Below, in pieces: positions 23,172 to 36,691 of a stretch of 64,000 bases of DNA (within the stretch, counting starts at the first letter, position 1; every line of letters begins with the position of its first letter). This stretch comes from Dactylorhiza incarnata. Taxonomy: Eukaryota > Streptophyta > Magnoliopsida > Asparagales > Orchidaceae. The translations under genes and the position numbers were made by a program. The notes below the pieces were generated by a model. It was not told where the DNA came from. It did no database searches and was given only the letters and a program-made list of their open reading frames with translations. The DNA lies in assembly GCA_033032865.1 (NCBI GenBank), contig JAWHQI010000075.1, positions 1,302,001-1,366,000 on the forward strand, written 5' to 3'.

Positions 23172-24964
23172 AATACCCCCATACCTGAGGTTTTGTTATT
23201 CCAGAGCAAATGTATGGGACATAATTTATAAGACATCCATAAAATTTTTAATTATAAACTAAATTTTCATTTAACTAAAAGTTAGGTTAAAAATAAATTC
23301 TAGGAGGAATTAAGTCCTAAGTTATGATAATGATTTGAAAAGAGAGGAAGTGTTTAGGCAAGGACTTCTCAAAATAACTAACTAGCAATCAAAATTGTAG
23401 CAATTATTAAACCAAATTAGATTAAAATTTTAAGAAATCTATCTTAAAAGAAACTTAAGGAAAAGTAACTCACTAAATATTGCTCTCTCCATAATTTAAA
23501 ATAAATCTAGATCAATGATAATTGGCTAAGGGGGATTTCACAAAATTTGGCATAAGAAGAGATCTTTGAAACTCAAAATTTATTTTCTAATTTGTATATG
23601 TTTAGGAGTAATGAATTTTATCCTCTTATTCAATGCCAGATAATCTTCTATAATTCTCTTCTAATAAAACCCAAAATATATATGTTTATGAGTAATGAAT
23701 TTTATCCTCTTACTCCATGCCATATAATCTTTTAAATTATTTTGGGTGCATATGTTTAGGGAATAATAAATTTTATCCTCTTATTCCCATGACATATGAT
23801 CTTTTAAAATACTTTTTTTATGCCATCAAAAGGGGTGAGTAGGAAAGATTTCAAGCTTATAAATTAAATTATGTTGAGGGCAAATTCTAGTAAATTTAAA
23901 TTTCCTAAGATCTAAAAAGCTAGAAGAAAATATAATAAGAATCGAAAGAGGTTTAGCAAATTTACTACAAAATGAAGCTACTTAAAATAAAAAGAGAAGT
24001 CATGCAAAAGAAAATTCTCTAATCAAGCTCAAACCATAAAATGATTCTTAAAACAAGATTACCTAAAATTTAGATTTAGCAAACTAGGAAAAACAAAATT
24101 TTAGCCAATTAAAAACATAAAAATGCTTATAAATATTCTCAGCTAAATTTCTAAGAAATCACAAAAACAACAAGTAGGGGTTTAATAAAAAAAAATTGGT
24201 TTTTTGTTCTAAGTTTTTCACTTTTTTTTTGGAATTTTGATATTATCTTTTTTTAAAAATAAAAGAAAGGAAACTAGTTTTAAACCTAACAACAATTTTT
24301 TTTGTTAACTCTTGGATTTCCCAAGTTATACCCCATGAAGGGTTCTCAACGGTACTAGGAGGTGAGATGGGATGATAGCCCAAACGTCCCTTTCCATGAT
24401 TTAAATTTTCCATTTTCTAATATTTTTGAATTTTTGGGTTTAACAAGTGCTTAAATAAAAGAAAATCATGAATTTTTTTTGAAAATTTTCTTAATTAAGA
24501 ACTACATTTTTAAGAGTTATTTACACCCCCATACTTAAAGTTAAACATTGTCCCCAATGTTTAAAACTAAGTATGAAGTAAAAAAAAGAGAAAAAGTAAA
24601 AAATGTGCAAGACAATACAAAAAGAAATGCAAGATAAAAGAGAAGGAAGAAGAAGAAAAAGGGCTTCCCTGATTTTGAGGATGCGGGGGAAGCGGCGGTT
24701 ACCTACAAAACATGTTAAAGAAGAAATAAAAATAAGAGAAAACAATAAAAAGATAACTTTGGGGTGTCTCCCAAAAGCGCTTTGTTTAATGTCGCGTAGC
24801 TTGACCCAATTGGCGCTCACGATATTGGTGGAAGAATTATTGAATCACTCTTTTCATTCGAAAGATCTCCTGGAAGATATAACTTAAGGTGGTGCCCGTT
24901 TACTTTGAAGGAACCTTTTTCCGGGTGGGAAATTAGAATTGTCCCTTAGAACCAAACCTCTTTA
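23172..24964 (-). other. Athila-B1 3' spacer with polypurine tract
   Basis: The tract is at 23172-23190 (minus strand: AGGTATGGGGGTATT). The spacer is AT-rich and non-coding. It includes three imperfect tandem units around TATATGTTTAGGAGTAATG (about 23597-23810) and a block at 24315-24410 that is also present near the element's 5' end (30212-30305). Confidence 0.75.
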
Positions 24965-27900
24965 ACAATAAGGGGTCCGGACCATCGAGATTTTATCTTT
25001 CTCAGAAAAAGGCAAAGACAAGAATTTTATAAAGGAGGACGAGATCGCCCGGCGAAAAAGTTTTTGTAAATTTTATATGTTTATCATGATAAGAATTTGT
25101 TCGCTCCTTATATAATTTGTTACTTTCATACGCATTTACGCGCCACTCATCTAATTCATTCATTTGAAATTTCCTTTGCTCGGCCGCGAACGTAGAATCG
25201 AGAATTACAAATTTAAGCGCCCAAAATGGGCGGTGTTCTAGCTCGAACAGAAGGTGGCAAGCCTTGCCATAAACCATTCGATACAGTGTACAATTGATAG
25301 CGGTCTTGTACGTCGTTCGACAGGCTCATAGCGCATCATCGAGCTTAAATGCCCAATCCTTTCGATTTATAGAAACAGTTTTTTCTTAAATCTGCTATAA
25401 TTCTCAATTTACGAGTTTGACTTGGCCGCTCGTTTATGGGTGATAAGCAGTGGATAGTTTATGCATGACACCATATTTTGCTAAGATTTTCGTGAATTGG
25501 GTATTGCTAAAATGGGTGCCCTGATCACTAACTATAGCGCGCGGCATACCAAATCGAGAGAATAATTTTTTAAGTAGTTAACGATGACTCTCGCATCGTT
25601 GGTGGGGAGAGCTTGCGCTTCCTCCCACCTCGACACGTAGTCGACGATAATGAGAATGTATTTGTTTGAAAAAGAGGGAGGGAGAGGACCAACGAAATCA
25701 ATACCCCAAAGATCAAAAATTTCGCATTCTAAGAAAATATTTTGGGTCATCTCATCCTGGCGATAGTTGTTCCCCGACCGCTGGCAGCTGTCGCAAGTAC
25801 TCACAAGGGTGTGAGCATCTTTGAAGAGTGTGGGCTAATAAAAGCCCGCCTCCAGCGCCTTCATCGCGGTTCGGTTCGCGTGATAATGACCACTGATTGG
25901 TCCCTCGTGATAATGCCATAAAATTTTTAGACCTTTCTCACTCAAAACGCATCTTCTTACTACTTGGTATGCACAAACATGGAATAAAAAGGGGTCCTCC
26001 TAAAAATAATTCTTTAAATCAGACAAGAATTTCTTCTTTTGCTGACTCGAGAATTCTTTTGGTAGGACCCGGGCTACTAGATAATTAGCCAAATTCGCAA
26101 ACCAGGGGCTGGAAGATGTATTTAAATTTTCAAGAGCGAGGAGGCGCTCTTCAGGGAATTTATCATTAATGTCGGCTTCTATTAACGCTTCCATGGTGGT
26201 ATTTTCTAAATGGGAAAGATGATCGGCCGCCAAGTTTTTGGCTCCCTTTTTGTCTCGGATCTCTAGAAAAACTCCTGCAAGAGGAGGATCCATCGCAAAA
26301 GATGGGGCTTGGCATCCTATTTACTTAAACGATATGTAAGAGCGGAGTGATCTGTGAAGATGATAACTTTTGAGAGAGTGATGTACGACCTAAACTTATC
26401 GAAAGCAAAAATGATTGCTAGAAGCTCCTTCTCGGTAGTGGTGTAATTCGCTTGTGCCGACGTGAGTGTTTTGCTCGTATAATAAATTGGGTGGAAATAC
26501 TTACTCACCCGTTGGCCTAATACGACACCTACCGCAATATCACACGCATCACATATAATTTCAAAGGGTAGCGACCAATCCGGGGCGACTAAAATCGGAG
26601 AATTTATAAGTGTTTCTTTGATAAGTTTAAAGGCCAAATGGTATTCATCATTAAAAAGGAAAGAAGATTCTTTCTCGAGAAGATGGGTTAACGGCTTCGT
26701 GATTTTGGAAAAATTTTGTATAAAGCTCCGATAAAACCGTGCGTGTCCTAGGAAACTTCTAATGGCTTTTACATTCATTGGAGGGGGGAGTTTTTTGATT
26801 ACTTCGATCTTGGACATATCGACCTCAATATCATTGCCCGATATTTTGTGGCCAAGGACTAATCCTACTTTGACCATAAAATGGCATTTCTCTGAATTAA
26901 GAGCTAAATTAGTTTCGTCACAATGTTGTAGCACGTGCTCGAGATTTTTTAAACAGTTTTTGAATGAGTTTCCGAAAACGGAAAAGTCGTCCATGAAAAC
27001 TTCCATCACTTCCTCTACTAACGCATCAAATATCGCCAGCATACATCTTTGGAATGTAGTCAGCGTGTTACAAAGACCAAATGACATCCTTCGATAAGAG
27101 AAGGTGCCAAAGGGACAAGTGAATGTTGTTTTCTCTTGGTCATCGGGCAAAATAGGGATTTGAAAATATCCCGACAAACCGTCGAGAAAATAATAGTAGG
27201 AGTGACCTGAAAGGCGCTCTAAGATTTGATCGATAAAAGGTAACGGGAAGTGATCCTTACGGGTGGCATCATTTAGTTTTCGATAATCGATGCACATCCG
27301 CCAACTCGTGACAGTACGGGTTGGGATCAATTCGTTGTTTTCATTTGCTACTACCGTTACACCACCTTTCTTTTGCACGACATAACCCAAGTACTATTCG
27401 ATATCGGGTAGATGATTCTCGCGTCTAAAAGTTTGATAACTTCAGCCTTAACGACTTCTTTCATATTCTGGTTTAGCCATCGTTGAGGCTGGACCGTGTT
27501 GCAGGAATTATCTTTGAGGAAGATTTTGTGAGCGCAGAAGGAAGGTTAATACCCTTGATATCCGATATTTGCCACGCAATTGCGTGTCGGTGATTGCTTA
27601 AGACTATAGTCAATTCAAAAAATTTTGAATCGCTAAGTTCGGATGATACAATAACGGGTAGCTTAGAGACTTTTTCTAGAAATAGATACTTTGGGTGAGG
27701 AGGGAGTTGTTTCAATTCTAAGACGGGTGGCTCTTCATATGAAGTGTAATTTTCCAATTTTCTAAATATAGTGGTTCGGGTGGTGTGGATTTAGAGACTT
27801 ATTCTTCAAGACAAAATAGCTCGGCGAGCTCGGAATTGTCACTCGATGTGGAGACTAACTCAGGAAGGGAATAAAACACGTTCTCAAAACATTCTTCTAA

Positions 27901-28611
27901 ATAGAAGAACGAATAGTCATTCTCTAAGGTGTTTCACATCGAGGGATTTATACTAAAAGTAACTTCATCGTCTAAAACCCGAAGGAGGAGCTTTCTGTTA
28001 CTTACGTCGATAATTGCACGTGAGGTGGCAAGGAAGGGGCGGCCGAGTATGAGGGGTACTTCGGCATCCTCTTCAATGTCAAGAATGACAAAGTCCACTG
28101 GGAAGATGAACTTGTCAACCTTAACGAGCACATCCTCCACTATCCCTATCGGATATTTTAATGAACGATCGGCGAGTTGAATACTCATTCAAGTGGGGAT
28201 AGGATTTCCTAGACCCAACTTTTTGAATAATGAAAAAGGCATGAGGTTGATGCTTGCTCCAAGATCCGCTAAGGCGTGTTTTACTAACTAATTGCCAAAT
28301 AGACACGGGATGGAGAACCGTCAAGGGTCATTTGCTTTTTGAGGCAATTTGTTGAGTACAACCGCAGAGCATTCTCTGTTTAAGGAAATATGCAAAATAT
28401 CTTCTAATTTCTTCTTATTGGAGAGAAACTCCTTAAGATATTTCGCATGCTTCGGCATTTGAGAGATAGCCTCGCAGAAGGGTACATTAATATGAATTTT
28501 TCTTAAAATTTCTAAAAAAAAATTGTAATTTTTCTCGGCGCACTCGCTCCTAAGCTTAGATGGATACAAAATATTTGAATTAGAATCGTGCAGAGCTAGC
28601 GTAGTGGGCAA
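24965..28611 (-). pseudogene. pol: Athila-B1 pol remnant: protease, RT, RNase H, integrase
   Basis: Protease-region pieces lie at 28611-27934 ([27 protein letters not shown]). RT and RNase H remain open over 357 residues at 27390-26317, with [36 protein letters not shown] and TTEKELLAI. Integrase pieces are at 25804-25532 (zinc-finger end, [18 protein letters not shown]) and 25277-25002 (C-terminus). The pieces lie in different frames, so several indels have accumulated. The domain wording is Athila lineage, close to but clearly different from Athila-A. Confidence 0.88.
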
Positions 28612-30077
28612 ATTTGATGATAAAATAGGAGTAGGGGGAGGAGGAGAGGAAGTTACCTTGGGTTCGTCCTATTTTGAAACCACCTCCTTCTGTAATAACG
28701 TTCGCGCTCTCCCTTGGATTTGGCTCCATATTTCCTGGTAGTTCTCCTTGCTGACGCTCGGAGAACATCTTCGCTAGCTAGCCCATTTGATTCTCTAAAT
28801 TTTTGATCGATCTGGTGAGGTTCCGGATATTCGTTTCATTTGTAGCAACATATTTTGCAAAGACCTCTTCAAACGGAGCGGGCTTTTGCTGTTGCGGTGG
28901 AAAACCGAGTGGATTAAATTTTGGAGGGGGAGTTAAGTTAAGAAGTTTATTAGAAGGTTGATTTATATTTAAAGGACGTTGAGCATTTCCTTGGTTGCTC
29001 CACGATAAATTCGGATGGTTACTATAACCCGCATTGTAAGTGTTGTTGTATGGAGCAGAGTTTGGGTTATAGGAAGGCCGAGGCGGATTTCCCATGAAGT
29101 CAACCTGCTCTTCAATTAAAATATTATTAGCCCAAGGAGGAGTGGCGGAAGAAGCATGCATCTCTGCCACTTGCTTTGTTAAGCGCTCAACTTGTAAAGC
29201 CAAATAAGAAGTAGCGTCTATTTAAAAAATTCTGGTTGGCTTATTAGGCCGTGCTCGGGGCAAGTTCCATTGATAAGCATTCATGGTCATTTCCTCAAAA
29301 AGCTCTTGAGCGGCCTCCAGGGTCTTTTTATTTAATGTACCCCCGGCGGCCGCATCAATCATTTGCCTAGTTTGGAAATTCAAGCCATTATACAAGATTT
29401 GCACTTGTTGCTAAGTGGGAAGTGCGTGGTGAGGGAATCTACTCAAAAGCTCCTTGAAGCGCAACCATGTATCATAGAGAGTCTCTGAGTCAATTTGCAT
29501 AGATGACGCAATATCTGTTCGCAATTTGGCGGTCTTTGTAGGCGGGAAATATTTAGTGAGAAATTTTTTCGCCATATCGGCCCATGTAGTGATGGATTCC
29601 CTAGGAAGTGAGCACAACCACTGTTTGGCCCTAGAACGCAAAGGAGAAAGGAAAAAGACGTAATCGAATGGCGTCCTTCATTTTAAACGTATCACATATT
29701 TCGAGAAAATTAGAGATATGAAAGTTTGGATCTTCGTTTGGCTGACAATCGAAGGTCACTAATTGCTGCACCATTTGTATGTTGCTGGACTTGATCTCAA
29801 AGTTATTGTTCGACACCGTGGGGTGAACAATACTTTACTGTGTGCCTTCCAGATTCGGCCGCGCATAATAGGACATGGTCCGTTGCACGGTCTCATTTGG
29901 ATTTGGCGCGTTAGGATTAGGAAGATTAAGATTGGGATACATATTTGTTGTGTTAGTGTCCCCGATCGACTCTTCGAATAATAATTGTATTTTCTGATCA
30001 CGAGAACTGCGGCGCCGCGAAAGGGTTCGCTCGATCTCTGGATCAAAATGAATATTCAAAGTGCTACCTCGAGTCAT
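28612..30077 (-). pseudogene. gag: Athila-B1 gag remnant
   Basis: The likely start is the ATG at 30077-30075, about 330 bp inside the primer site. Recognisable capsid parts are PNEDPNFHISNFLEICDTF (29750 region), KQWLCSLPRESITTWADMA (29630 region), AAAGGTLNKKT (29350 region) and a Pro/Asn-rich C-terminal half (29203-28778). Stops and frame changes at about 29835, 29640, 29405 and 29222 break it. Confidence 0.85.
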
Positions 30078-30402
30078 ACACTAAAAAGGAAAAAGGGAAA
30101 GAAGAAAGAGAAAAAGAGAAAAGAGAGAATAATAAAGCTAAAAATAAAGAAAGAAGAAAACTTGATTATTATAAAAAAAAATTTCTTTTTGGCGGATTAA
30201 GTTAGTCTTAAATTTCCCGAGGTATACCCTGTGAGGGGTTCTCACTGGTACTAGGAGGTGCGATGGGATGATAACACAAACTTCCCTTTCCTACATTTAA
30301 ATTACACCCTTAAGATTTTGGAAATTTAGAAAAAGTAAAATAAAATAACAAAAAACATGATAAAATTAATAGCTATCCTCTTTTCAAAATATCTACGCAA
30401 AG

Positions 30403-30420
30403 TCCCCGACAACGACGCCA
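30403..30420 (-). other. Athila-B1 primer binding site (tRNA-Asp type)
   Basis: The minus strand reads TGGCGTCGTTGTCGGGGA, one base different from the Athila-A site, seven bases inside the 5' LTR. Confidence 0.85.
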
Positions 30421-30426
30421 AAAACT

Positions 30427-32161
30427 TGATATAGAAATTTTTGGATTTAAGTTAGCGAAGGATTAAAGATGTTTTCCAAAACTATATTCGATGAAGGCAA
30501 GTGTACCTTATAGTCTATAGTATATGATATTTAGAAATACCAAGGTCGTATTCCACTGAGCGCATTGATTACTTCTACTGCGAGGAAAATCACTATTATC
30601 TTATATATTAAAATTTCGAGGTTTTGTTTTATTTAACTAAAAGAGAAAATTTGCAAACTAAAAGAAAGGTTTAAACGATGGTAAAAGGCTTAGTGCTCAA
30701 TCAAAAATCACCTTGGAGTGAGAATAATCAAGTGAAAGAAAAATAAATCTAATTCCGTTTAATTAAACTACTTGACCGTGGAGGTTCCCGAAGCTTGAAC
30801 ATGCCTCTATCGAGATTGATGCCCAACTAAGTTTTGGAAAAATCAACTGAACTCTCGTTCTATAATCGATTACCTAAAACTTGTGTTACGCTGTGAACCC
30901 CACTATTGGATTTGACTCCAATCCGGGAGATTTACGTCATCCTCTCTCGAGGGGTGCATGCAACTCTCTTTACCCTTGAGTGATCGATTCATACTTTGAG
31001 CCTCTCGGCTAGCTAAGTATGAAAACCTAAGAGAAAATCATACATCAAAAATATGGCCTCACTAGTTAAAAATCAAGGGTAATTCACGTGTTAAAAAATG
31101 GAAAAAGAGAACTTAGAATATCATAACTTGATTATCTCATCCTCGGATCAGTTCAATGGAGCACTAATGAGAATTAGTTAATCATAATGGAGGGGAGAGA
31201 GAAAGAAAAATAAAATTGCATGAAGAAAATTAACTAAAATAGGAGGAGAAAATGAAAGAGAGTAAACTAAATTTTATTGATAACAAAATGGATTACAAGC
31301 TTAAAAGAAAATTACAACACTACCAAGAGAAGATTACAAGATCACTAAACTATTGCATTACAAGAAAACTAGCACATTGCATGAAAGGAAGAGAAAGAGA
31401 GAACATGTAAGAGAAAAACATGAAGGAAACATGAAAAAGCTCACTAACAGCTCTAGCAGCACCTCCCCCTCTCCAAAATTCTGAACCCTGGACTCAAGGA
31501 GAACCTCTAAATTTATAGAAAAAATTATCATGTTACACGCCCTCGATCACGGGAGTGACCAAGGGTGTGTAAGCATTGTTCACATCGGATCCGACAGTGG
31601 CGTGGGGCTTGCGTGACGGCGTGGTGAAAAAGGGCATGTCATGGCCATGACATTTTGGTCACGGGCGTGACTTGGGATGGCTTCATTTAATGTGGGGTGG
31701 GCTTGATTGTGGCGCGGCGGTGTCTAGGGATCACGCGGGAAAGTCATGGCCGTGACATCTTGGTCACAAGCATGACTTATGTTGACTTCTCGACGACACC
31801 TCCACGTCTCGACGACAGCTTGCTTGGAAGATTCTAAGTTTGCACGCCCTCGATCACGGGGGTGACTTTGGGTCATGGGCGTGACCGAGGGCGTGACTTG
31901 CTGTGGTCTAGCTCAATAAGCGCGGCATCGATTCTAGACTGATCTTCAGGTTACACGCCCTTGGTCATGGGCGTGACCGAGGGCGTGACTTGTAAATTTC
32001 TCCAATTTGTCCCAAAATTCTGTAAAAATTGTAATTAAGCTAAGTTAGAATAAAATTACAAAAGAACTAGTTACAACCTAAAATTGTCATGAAAAGGAAA
32101 AAATTCAAATTAAATAATTACAAAAATTTTGATTTAAAAGTTATATTAATACTACTTATCA
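30427..32161 (-). repeat. Athila-B1 5' LTR (1,735 bp)
   Basis: The boundaries are TGATATAG at 30427 and TTATCA at 32161, defined by comparison with 21579-23171 and 34970-36691. Arrays of palindromes of the type GTCACGGGCGTGAC, often followed by GAGGGCGTGACTT, occupy 31535-31990. No gene inside. Confidence 0.9.
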
Positions 32162-32834
32162 TAAATTCACACCAATTCGACGTTGTGTCGATTTCTACAA
32201 ATCGACGCATGCGTCGAATAGTCCAACTATTCGATGTATATGAGCATTTCCATGAATGCATCGAATAGTCATACTAATAGATACAGTAAAAACCTTTCCA
32301 CGAATTCAATGCCTCCGTCGAATGTTGTCAGTTAAGGTTTGGTTCATAACCAACATGATCAACTATCCAATTTCCATATGTTCTTCATGTGTGACCCCAT
32401 AATCTTATATTATGTTGGCATCTGTAATACTAAACCTTGATTAATTCTAGATCATAGAAGATTCCTACAGCTCATTGGTTAGATGAACTCTAATGCAACG
32501 AGGCCGGGAGCAAACCGAAAAGGGACTCACGAGCAGATTCTACAATTGGTTGAGCTAAGAGGGGAGCTGAGCTCTGACCCTGGTGAGCTCATTGGTGAAT
32601 TGGTATCCACTATGCGGGTTCATAGGAGAGATGATCAATGATAAATTGGCGAGCTCTGGATGAAATCTCGTTGTCTCTGGGGATGAATGTTTTTAGGAGT
32701 ACAGTCCATATCCTGATGTCCTAGGACCTAAGTTAAGGTTAGGGCCCAAATTTTTGACTATGTGTTGTACAGTGGTAGTACCGCCTACCTTCCCCATTCC
32801 TTCTTTCCCAATTTATATTGTGTTTTTTCCTACA
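32162..32834 (+). repeat. Probable Copia-C 5' LTR (start not located)
   Basis: The LTR end is inferred from CTACA at 32834 directly followed by the primer site. The upstream end cannot be set because no second LTR is present. The region 32180-32290 carries the palindromes TCGACGCATGCGTCGA and CGAATAG..CTATTCG. No gene is seen. Confidence 0.5.
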
Positions 32835-32844
32835 TGGTATCAGA
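32835..32844 (+). other. Copia-C primer binding site (initiator tRNA-Met)
   Basis: TGGTATCAGA is the standard plant copia primer sequence; the usual following GC has mutated. Confidence 0.75.
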
Positions 32845-32999
32845 AATATGTTCCTAGATTACTATCTTCCATCATCTATAGAGGTGTGTGTGTGTGTTAT
32901 ATCCCATGAGAAAATCATTTCTTCACCTCTATTCTCATTCTCCTTGTGTTTCATCCCATGGCATCATGTAGTAATTGAGCACAAAATTTCCTCGACTCT

Positions 33000-34966
33000 C
33001 CAAGTGGAGTTCCAATCTTTAAAGGCGAGGATGATGATTTTTGGTAATTTCAAATGAGTACCCTCTTTGAATCACAAGGGTTGTGGGTTCTGATTCAACA
33101 TGGCTATCACCAGCCCTCAGCCAAAAATCCTATAACTTCTTGGGAAGAACAACAAGCAAAAGAGTACTCAGAAAATCTAAAAAGGGATGAAAAAGCCCTT
33201 CTCTATATCCAACAAGGAATAGGATGGAGTATATTCCCGAGGATCATGGGTACACTTACAGCTAAAGAAGCTATGGATACTCTAAAGAACGAATTCCAAG
33301 GACATCCAAGGTAATTTCTTTGAAGCTCCAGAATTTGACACCCTTCAGATGAGAGAAGATGACAAAGCTCATACTTACATTCCAAAAGTCACCACTCTCA
33401 CAAATCAGATTAAAAGTTATGGAGATACCATAGAAGGGAAGGAAATTGTTTTGAAAATATACATGACACTCACCCAAAAATATGCCTATCATGTCACTGT
33501 TATTAAAGTAGCTATGGATGTCAATATCCTCACCATATCATATCTCATGGGGTCTCTTCAAACTCATGAATAGATACTTAAGAGATATGAAACTCATAAA
33601 CTTGAACAAGCTTTTCAAATTAAATTTGTCATTCAACCAGGCAAGGAAGACATTGAACTACTAATAAGAAATGAGAAAGAGAAGTCCCCTTAGTATTCAC
33701 CTTTGTACTATATTTTGTGTAAAAGAAATAATCATGAAGTATATGATTGTTTCTACAAATTCAAAATATGTAAGAAGCCCACTCATTTTGAAAAAGATTG
33801 TCCTTTTAAGTAAAAACTAAACACACAAGTATTAGAAGAAGCTCATTATGGTGAACAAGTAGGAGATGAATTTTTATTCTACTCTTGTGATAGTGGAGAG
33901 AGTATGATAGATGACATGTAGTATTTAGATAGTGCATGTTCAAATCACATGACAAACAATAGAAATGCCTTTTCTACTTAAATGAAAATGACAAGTCCCA
34001 AGTCATTTTAGGAGATGAAAACACCAGGGAAATTAAAGGGAAGGGGACAATAACTATAAACTCAAAATATGGAGAGTATAAGCACATCACTGAAATGCAA
34101 TGCGTTCCTGAGCTTCCTCAAAACCTTTTGAGTGTGGGGAAACTAATTAGAAAAGGTTATAAACTCATCTTTGAGGATCAATATTGCATCATTATTAAGA
34201 ATAAACTTCACAAGTTAATATAAAAGAGGGAATGTCCAACAATAAAAAATTTCCTTTTCAAATACCTCAAGAAAAAAGAAGTATGAAGATGATAGAAGAT
34301 GTTGAGTGTCAACTATGGAATCAAAGGTATAACCACATCAATCAGGATGACCTCAGGAAATTGCAGTCCAACCACTTAGTGGTCAGACTTCCCAAACTCA
34401 GTAAGCATCAAGCCATCTGTGAAGAATATGCTGCAAATATAATACACAAATTGTCACATCCACCTTTGTTGTCCTCAAGAACAACGGAGCCTCTAGAACT
34501 CATCTATGCAGATATTTGGGGGCCATCAAGAACACCTTACATCTTAAAAATGTATTAATACCTCTTCATTGTGGATGATTGTACTAGAATGATGTGGATT
34601 TATATCCAGAATCACAAATTTGAAGCCTTTAAAAAATTCAAATACTTTAAAGCAAAGGTTGAGAATGCAAAAACATAAGAATAAAAGCTCTATGAGAAGA
34701 CCAGAGCATGGTGAGTTTACAAACAATGAATTGAAAATTATTTTCTAGAAGAGGGAATTAGAAAGGCATTAATTATCCGACAATCTCCTGAGCAAAATGA
34801 GATAGCTGAAAGAAGGAATCAAACTATAATAGAAATGGTGAGATGCATGTTTAAGTCCAGTAAAAAATTAGCAAAAGAATATTGGGCAGAAGCTATAAAC
34901 ACAGATGCTTACCATCTAAATAGAGCACCCTGTCGTGCCCTAAACAACACAACCCCATATGAAGCA
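33000..34966 (+). pseudogene. Copia-C gag-pol remnant (gag, zinc knuckle, protease, integrase)
   Basis: Gag pieces at 33054-33314 (FESQGLWVLIQHGY) and 33349-33573 match the copia UBN2/Retrotran_gag_2 type. A CCHC knuckle remains near 33765 (CKKPTHFEKDC). Protease is marked by YLDSACSNHMT near 33930. The GAG-pre-integrase region (CQLWNQRYNHIN) and integrase (LIYADIWGPS, then PEQNEIAERRNQTI) follow to 34960. Stops such as TAG 33571 and 33919 and several frame shifts make it non-functional. Confidence 0.85.
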
Positions 34967-34969
34967 TAG

Positions 34970-36691
34970 TGATATAGAAAATTAATGTTTTAGCTAAGCG
35001 AAAGGGTTAATGATGTTTTCCAAAACTATATGCGATGAAGGCAAGTGTACCTTATCGTCTATAGTATAGGATATTAAGAAATACCAAGGTCATATTCCAC
35101 GGAGCCGTTGATTACTTTTACTTCGAGGAAAATCACTATTATCTTATCTAATAGATTTTTGAGTTTTGTTTTACTTAGCTAAAAGAGAAAATTTGCAAAC
35201 TAAAAGAAGGGTTTAAACGATGGTAGAAAGATTAGTGTTCAATCTAAAATCACCTTGGAGTGAGAATAATCAAGTAAAAGTGAAATAAATCTAATTCCAT
35301 TTAATTTAAACTACTTGACTGTGGAGGTTCCTAAAGCTCGAACATGCCTCTCTCCAGGTTAATACCCAACTAAGTTTAGGAAAAATCCACCAAACTCTCG
35401 TCCTATAATTGATTTCCTAAAACTTGATTTACGTTGTGAACCCCACTATTGGATTTGACTCCAATCCGGGAGATTTACGTCATCCTCTCTCGAGGGGTGC
35501 GTGCAACTCTCTTTACCCTTGAGTGATCGATTCATAATTTGAGCCTCTCGGCTAACTAAGTATGAAAACTTAAGAGAAAACCATACATCGAAAATATGGC
35601 CTCACTAGTTAAAAGTCAAGGGTAATTCAAGTGTTTACAAAAATGGAAAAAGAGAGCTTTAGAAAATCATAACTTGATTATCTCATCCTCGGATCATTTC
35701 GATCGAGCACTAATGAGAATTAGTTAATTATGGTGGAGGGGAAAGAGAAAAAAAAAAAAATTGCATGAAGGAAAAATTACTAAGTAGAAAGAGACAAATA
35801 AAGAGAGCAAACTAAATTTTATTTATACCGAACATGATTACAAGTTGAAGGAAAATTACAACTCTAGCAAGGAAAGATTACAAGATCACTAAACTATTGC
35901 ATTGAAAGAAAACTAGTACATTGCATGACATGAAGAAAGAGAGAGCATAAAAGAGAGAAACATGAAAAATCTCACAATTGGCTCTAGCAGCGCCTCCCCC
36001 TCTCTAAAATTATGAACCCTTAACTCAAGGAGAGCCTCTGAATTTATAGAAAAAAATTAAAGTTACACGCCCTCGGTCACGGGCGTGACCAAGGGCGTGA
36101 CAACACTTTTCACATTGGATTCGACAGTGGCATGGGTTCTGCGGGACGGCGCGGCGAAATGTGTCATGTCACGCCCATGACATTAGGGTCACGGGAGTGA
36201 CCTTGGACGACTTCATTTAATGCGACGTGGGTCTTGCTTGTGGCGCGGCGGTGTGCAGGGATCACACTGGAAAGTCACGGTCGTGACCTCTGGGTCACGG
36301 GAGTGACTCATGTTGACTTCTCGACGGCACCTCTACGTCTCGACGGCAGCTCGCTGGGAAGTTTCTAAGTTTACACGCCCTCGGTCACGGGCATGACTTT
36401 GGGTCAAGGGCGTGACCGAGGGCGTGACTTGTTGTGGACTTGCTCAATCAGCGTGGAATCAAAACTGGCTTGATCTTTAGGTTACACGCCCTTGATCACG
36501 GGTGTGACCGAGGGCGTGACTTGTAAAATTCATCGATTTCTCCCAAAATTCTGCAAAAAATGAAATTAAGCTAATTTAGAATCAAATTACAAAAGAACTA
36601 CTTATAACATAAAATTGACATGAAAAAGAGGAGTTCAAATTAAATAATTACAAAAATTTTAATTAAAAAGTTATATAAATACTACTTATCA
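34970..36691 (-). repeat. Athila-B2 3' LTR (1,722 bp)
   Basis: It runs from TGATATAG at 34970 to TTATCA at 36691. It has the same palindromic GTCACGGGCGTGACC arrays (36060-36530) as Athila-B1 but is clearly diverged from it, so the copies are separate old insertions. Confidence 0.9.

Larger units (their letters stand above)
21579..32161 (-). mobile_element. Athila-B1: old Athila-lineage element on the minus strand
   Basis: Read right to left: 5' LTR 32161-30427, Asp-type primer site, gag, protease, RT, RNase H, integrase, 3' spacer, polypurine tract, 3' LTR. Coding parts change frame at least five times and contain stops, so the copy is dead. The 3' LTR lacks its last 140 bp because Tat-1 inserted there; the interruption point (before ACTTC) corresponds to 30567 of the intact LTR. 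A second copy, Athila-B2, starts at 34970. Confidence 0.9.
32162..34969 (+). mobile_element. Copia-C: decayed Ty1/Copia fragment, cut by Athila-B2
   Basis: The fragment runs LTR end, tRNA-Met primer site, gag, protease, integrase, and stops where the Athila-B2 LTR begins. RT and RNase H are not in the window. Many stops and frame changes show great age. Its left edge against Athila-B1 is unresolved. Confidence 0.8.
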
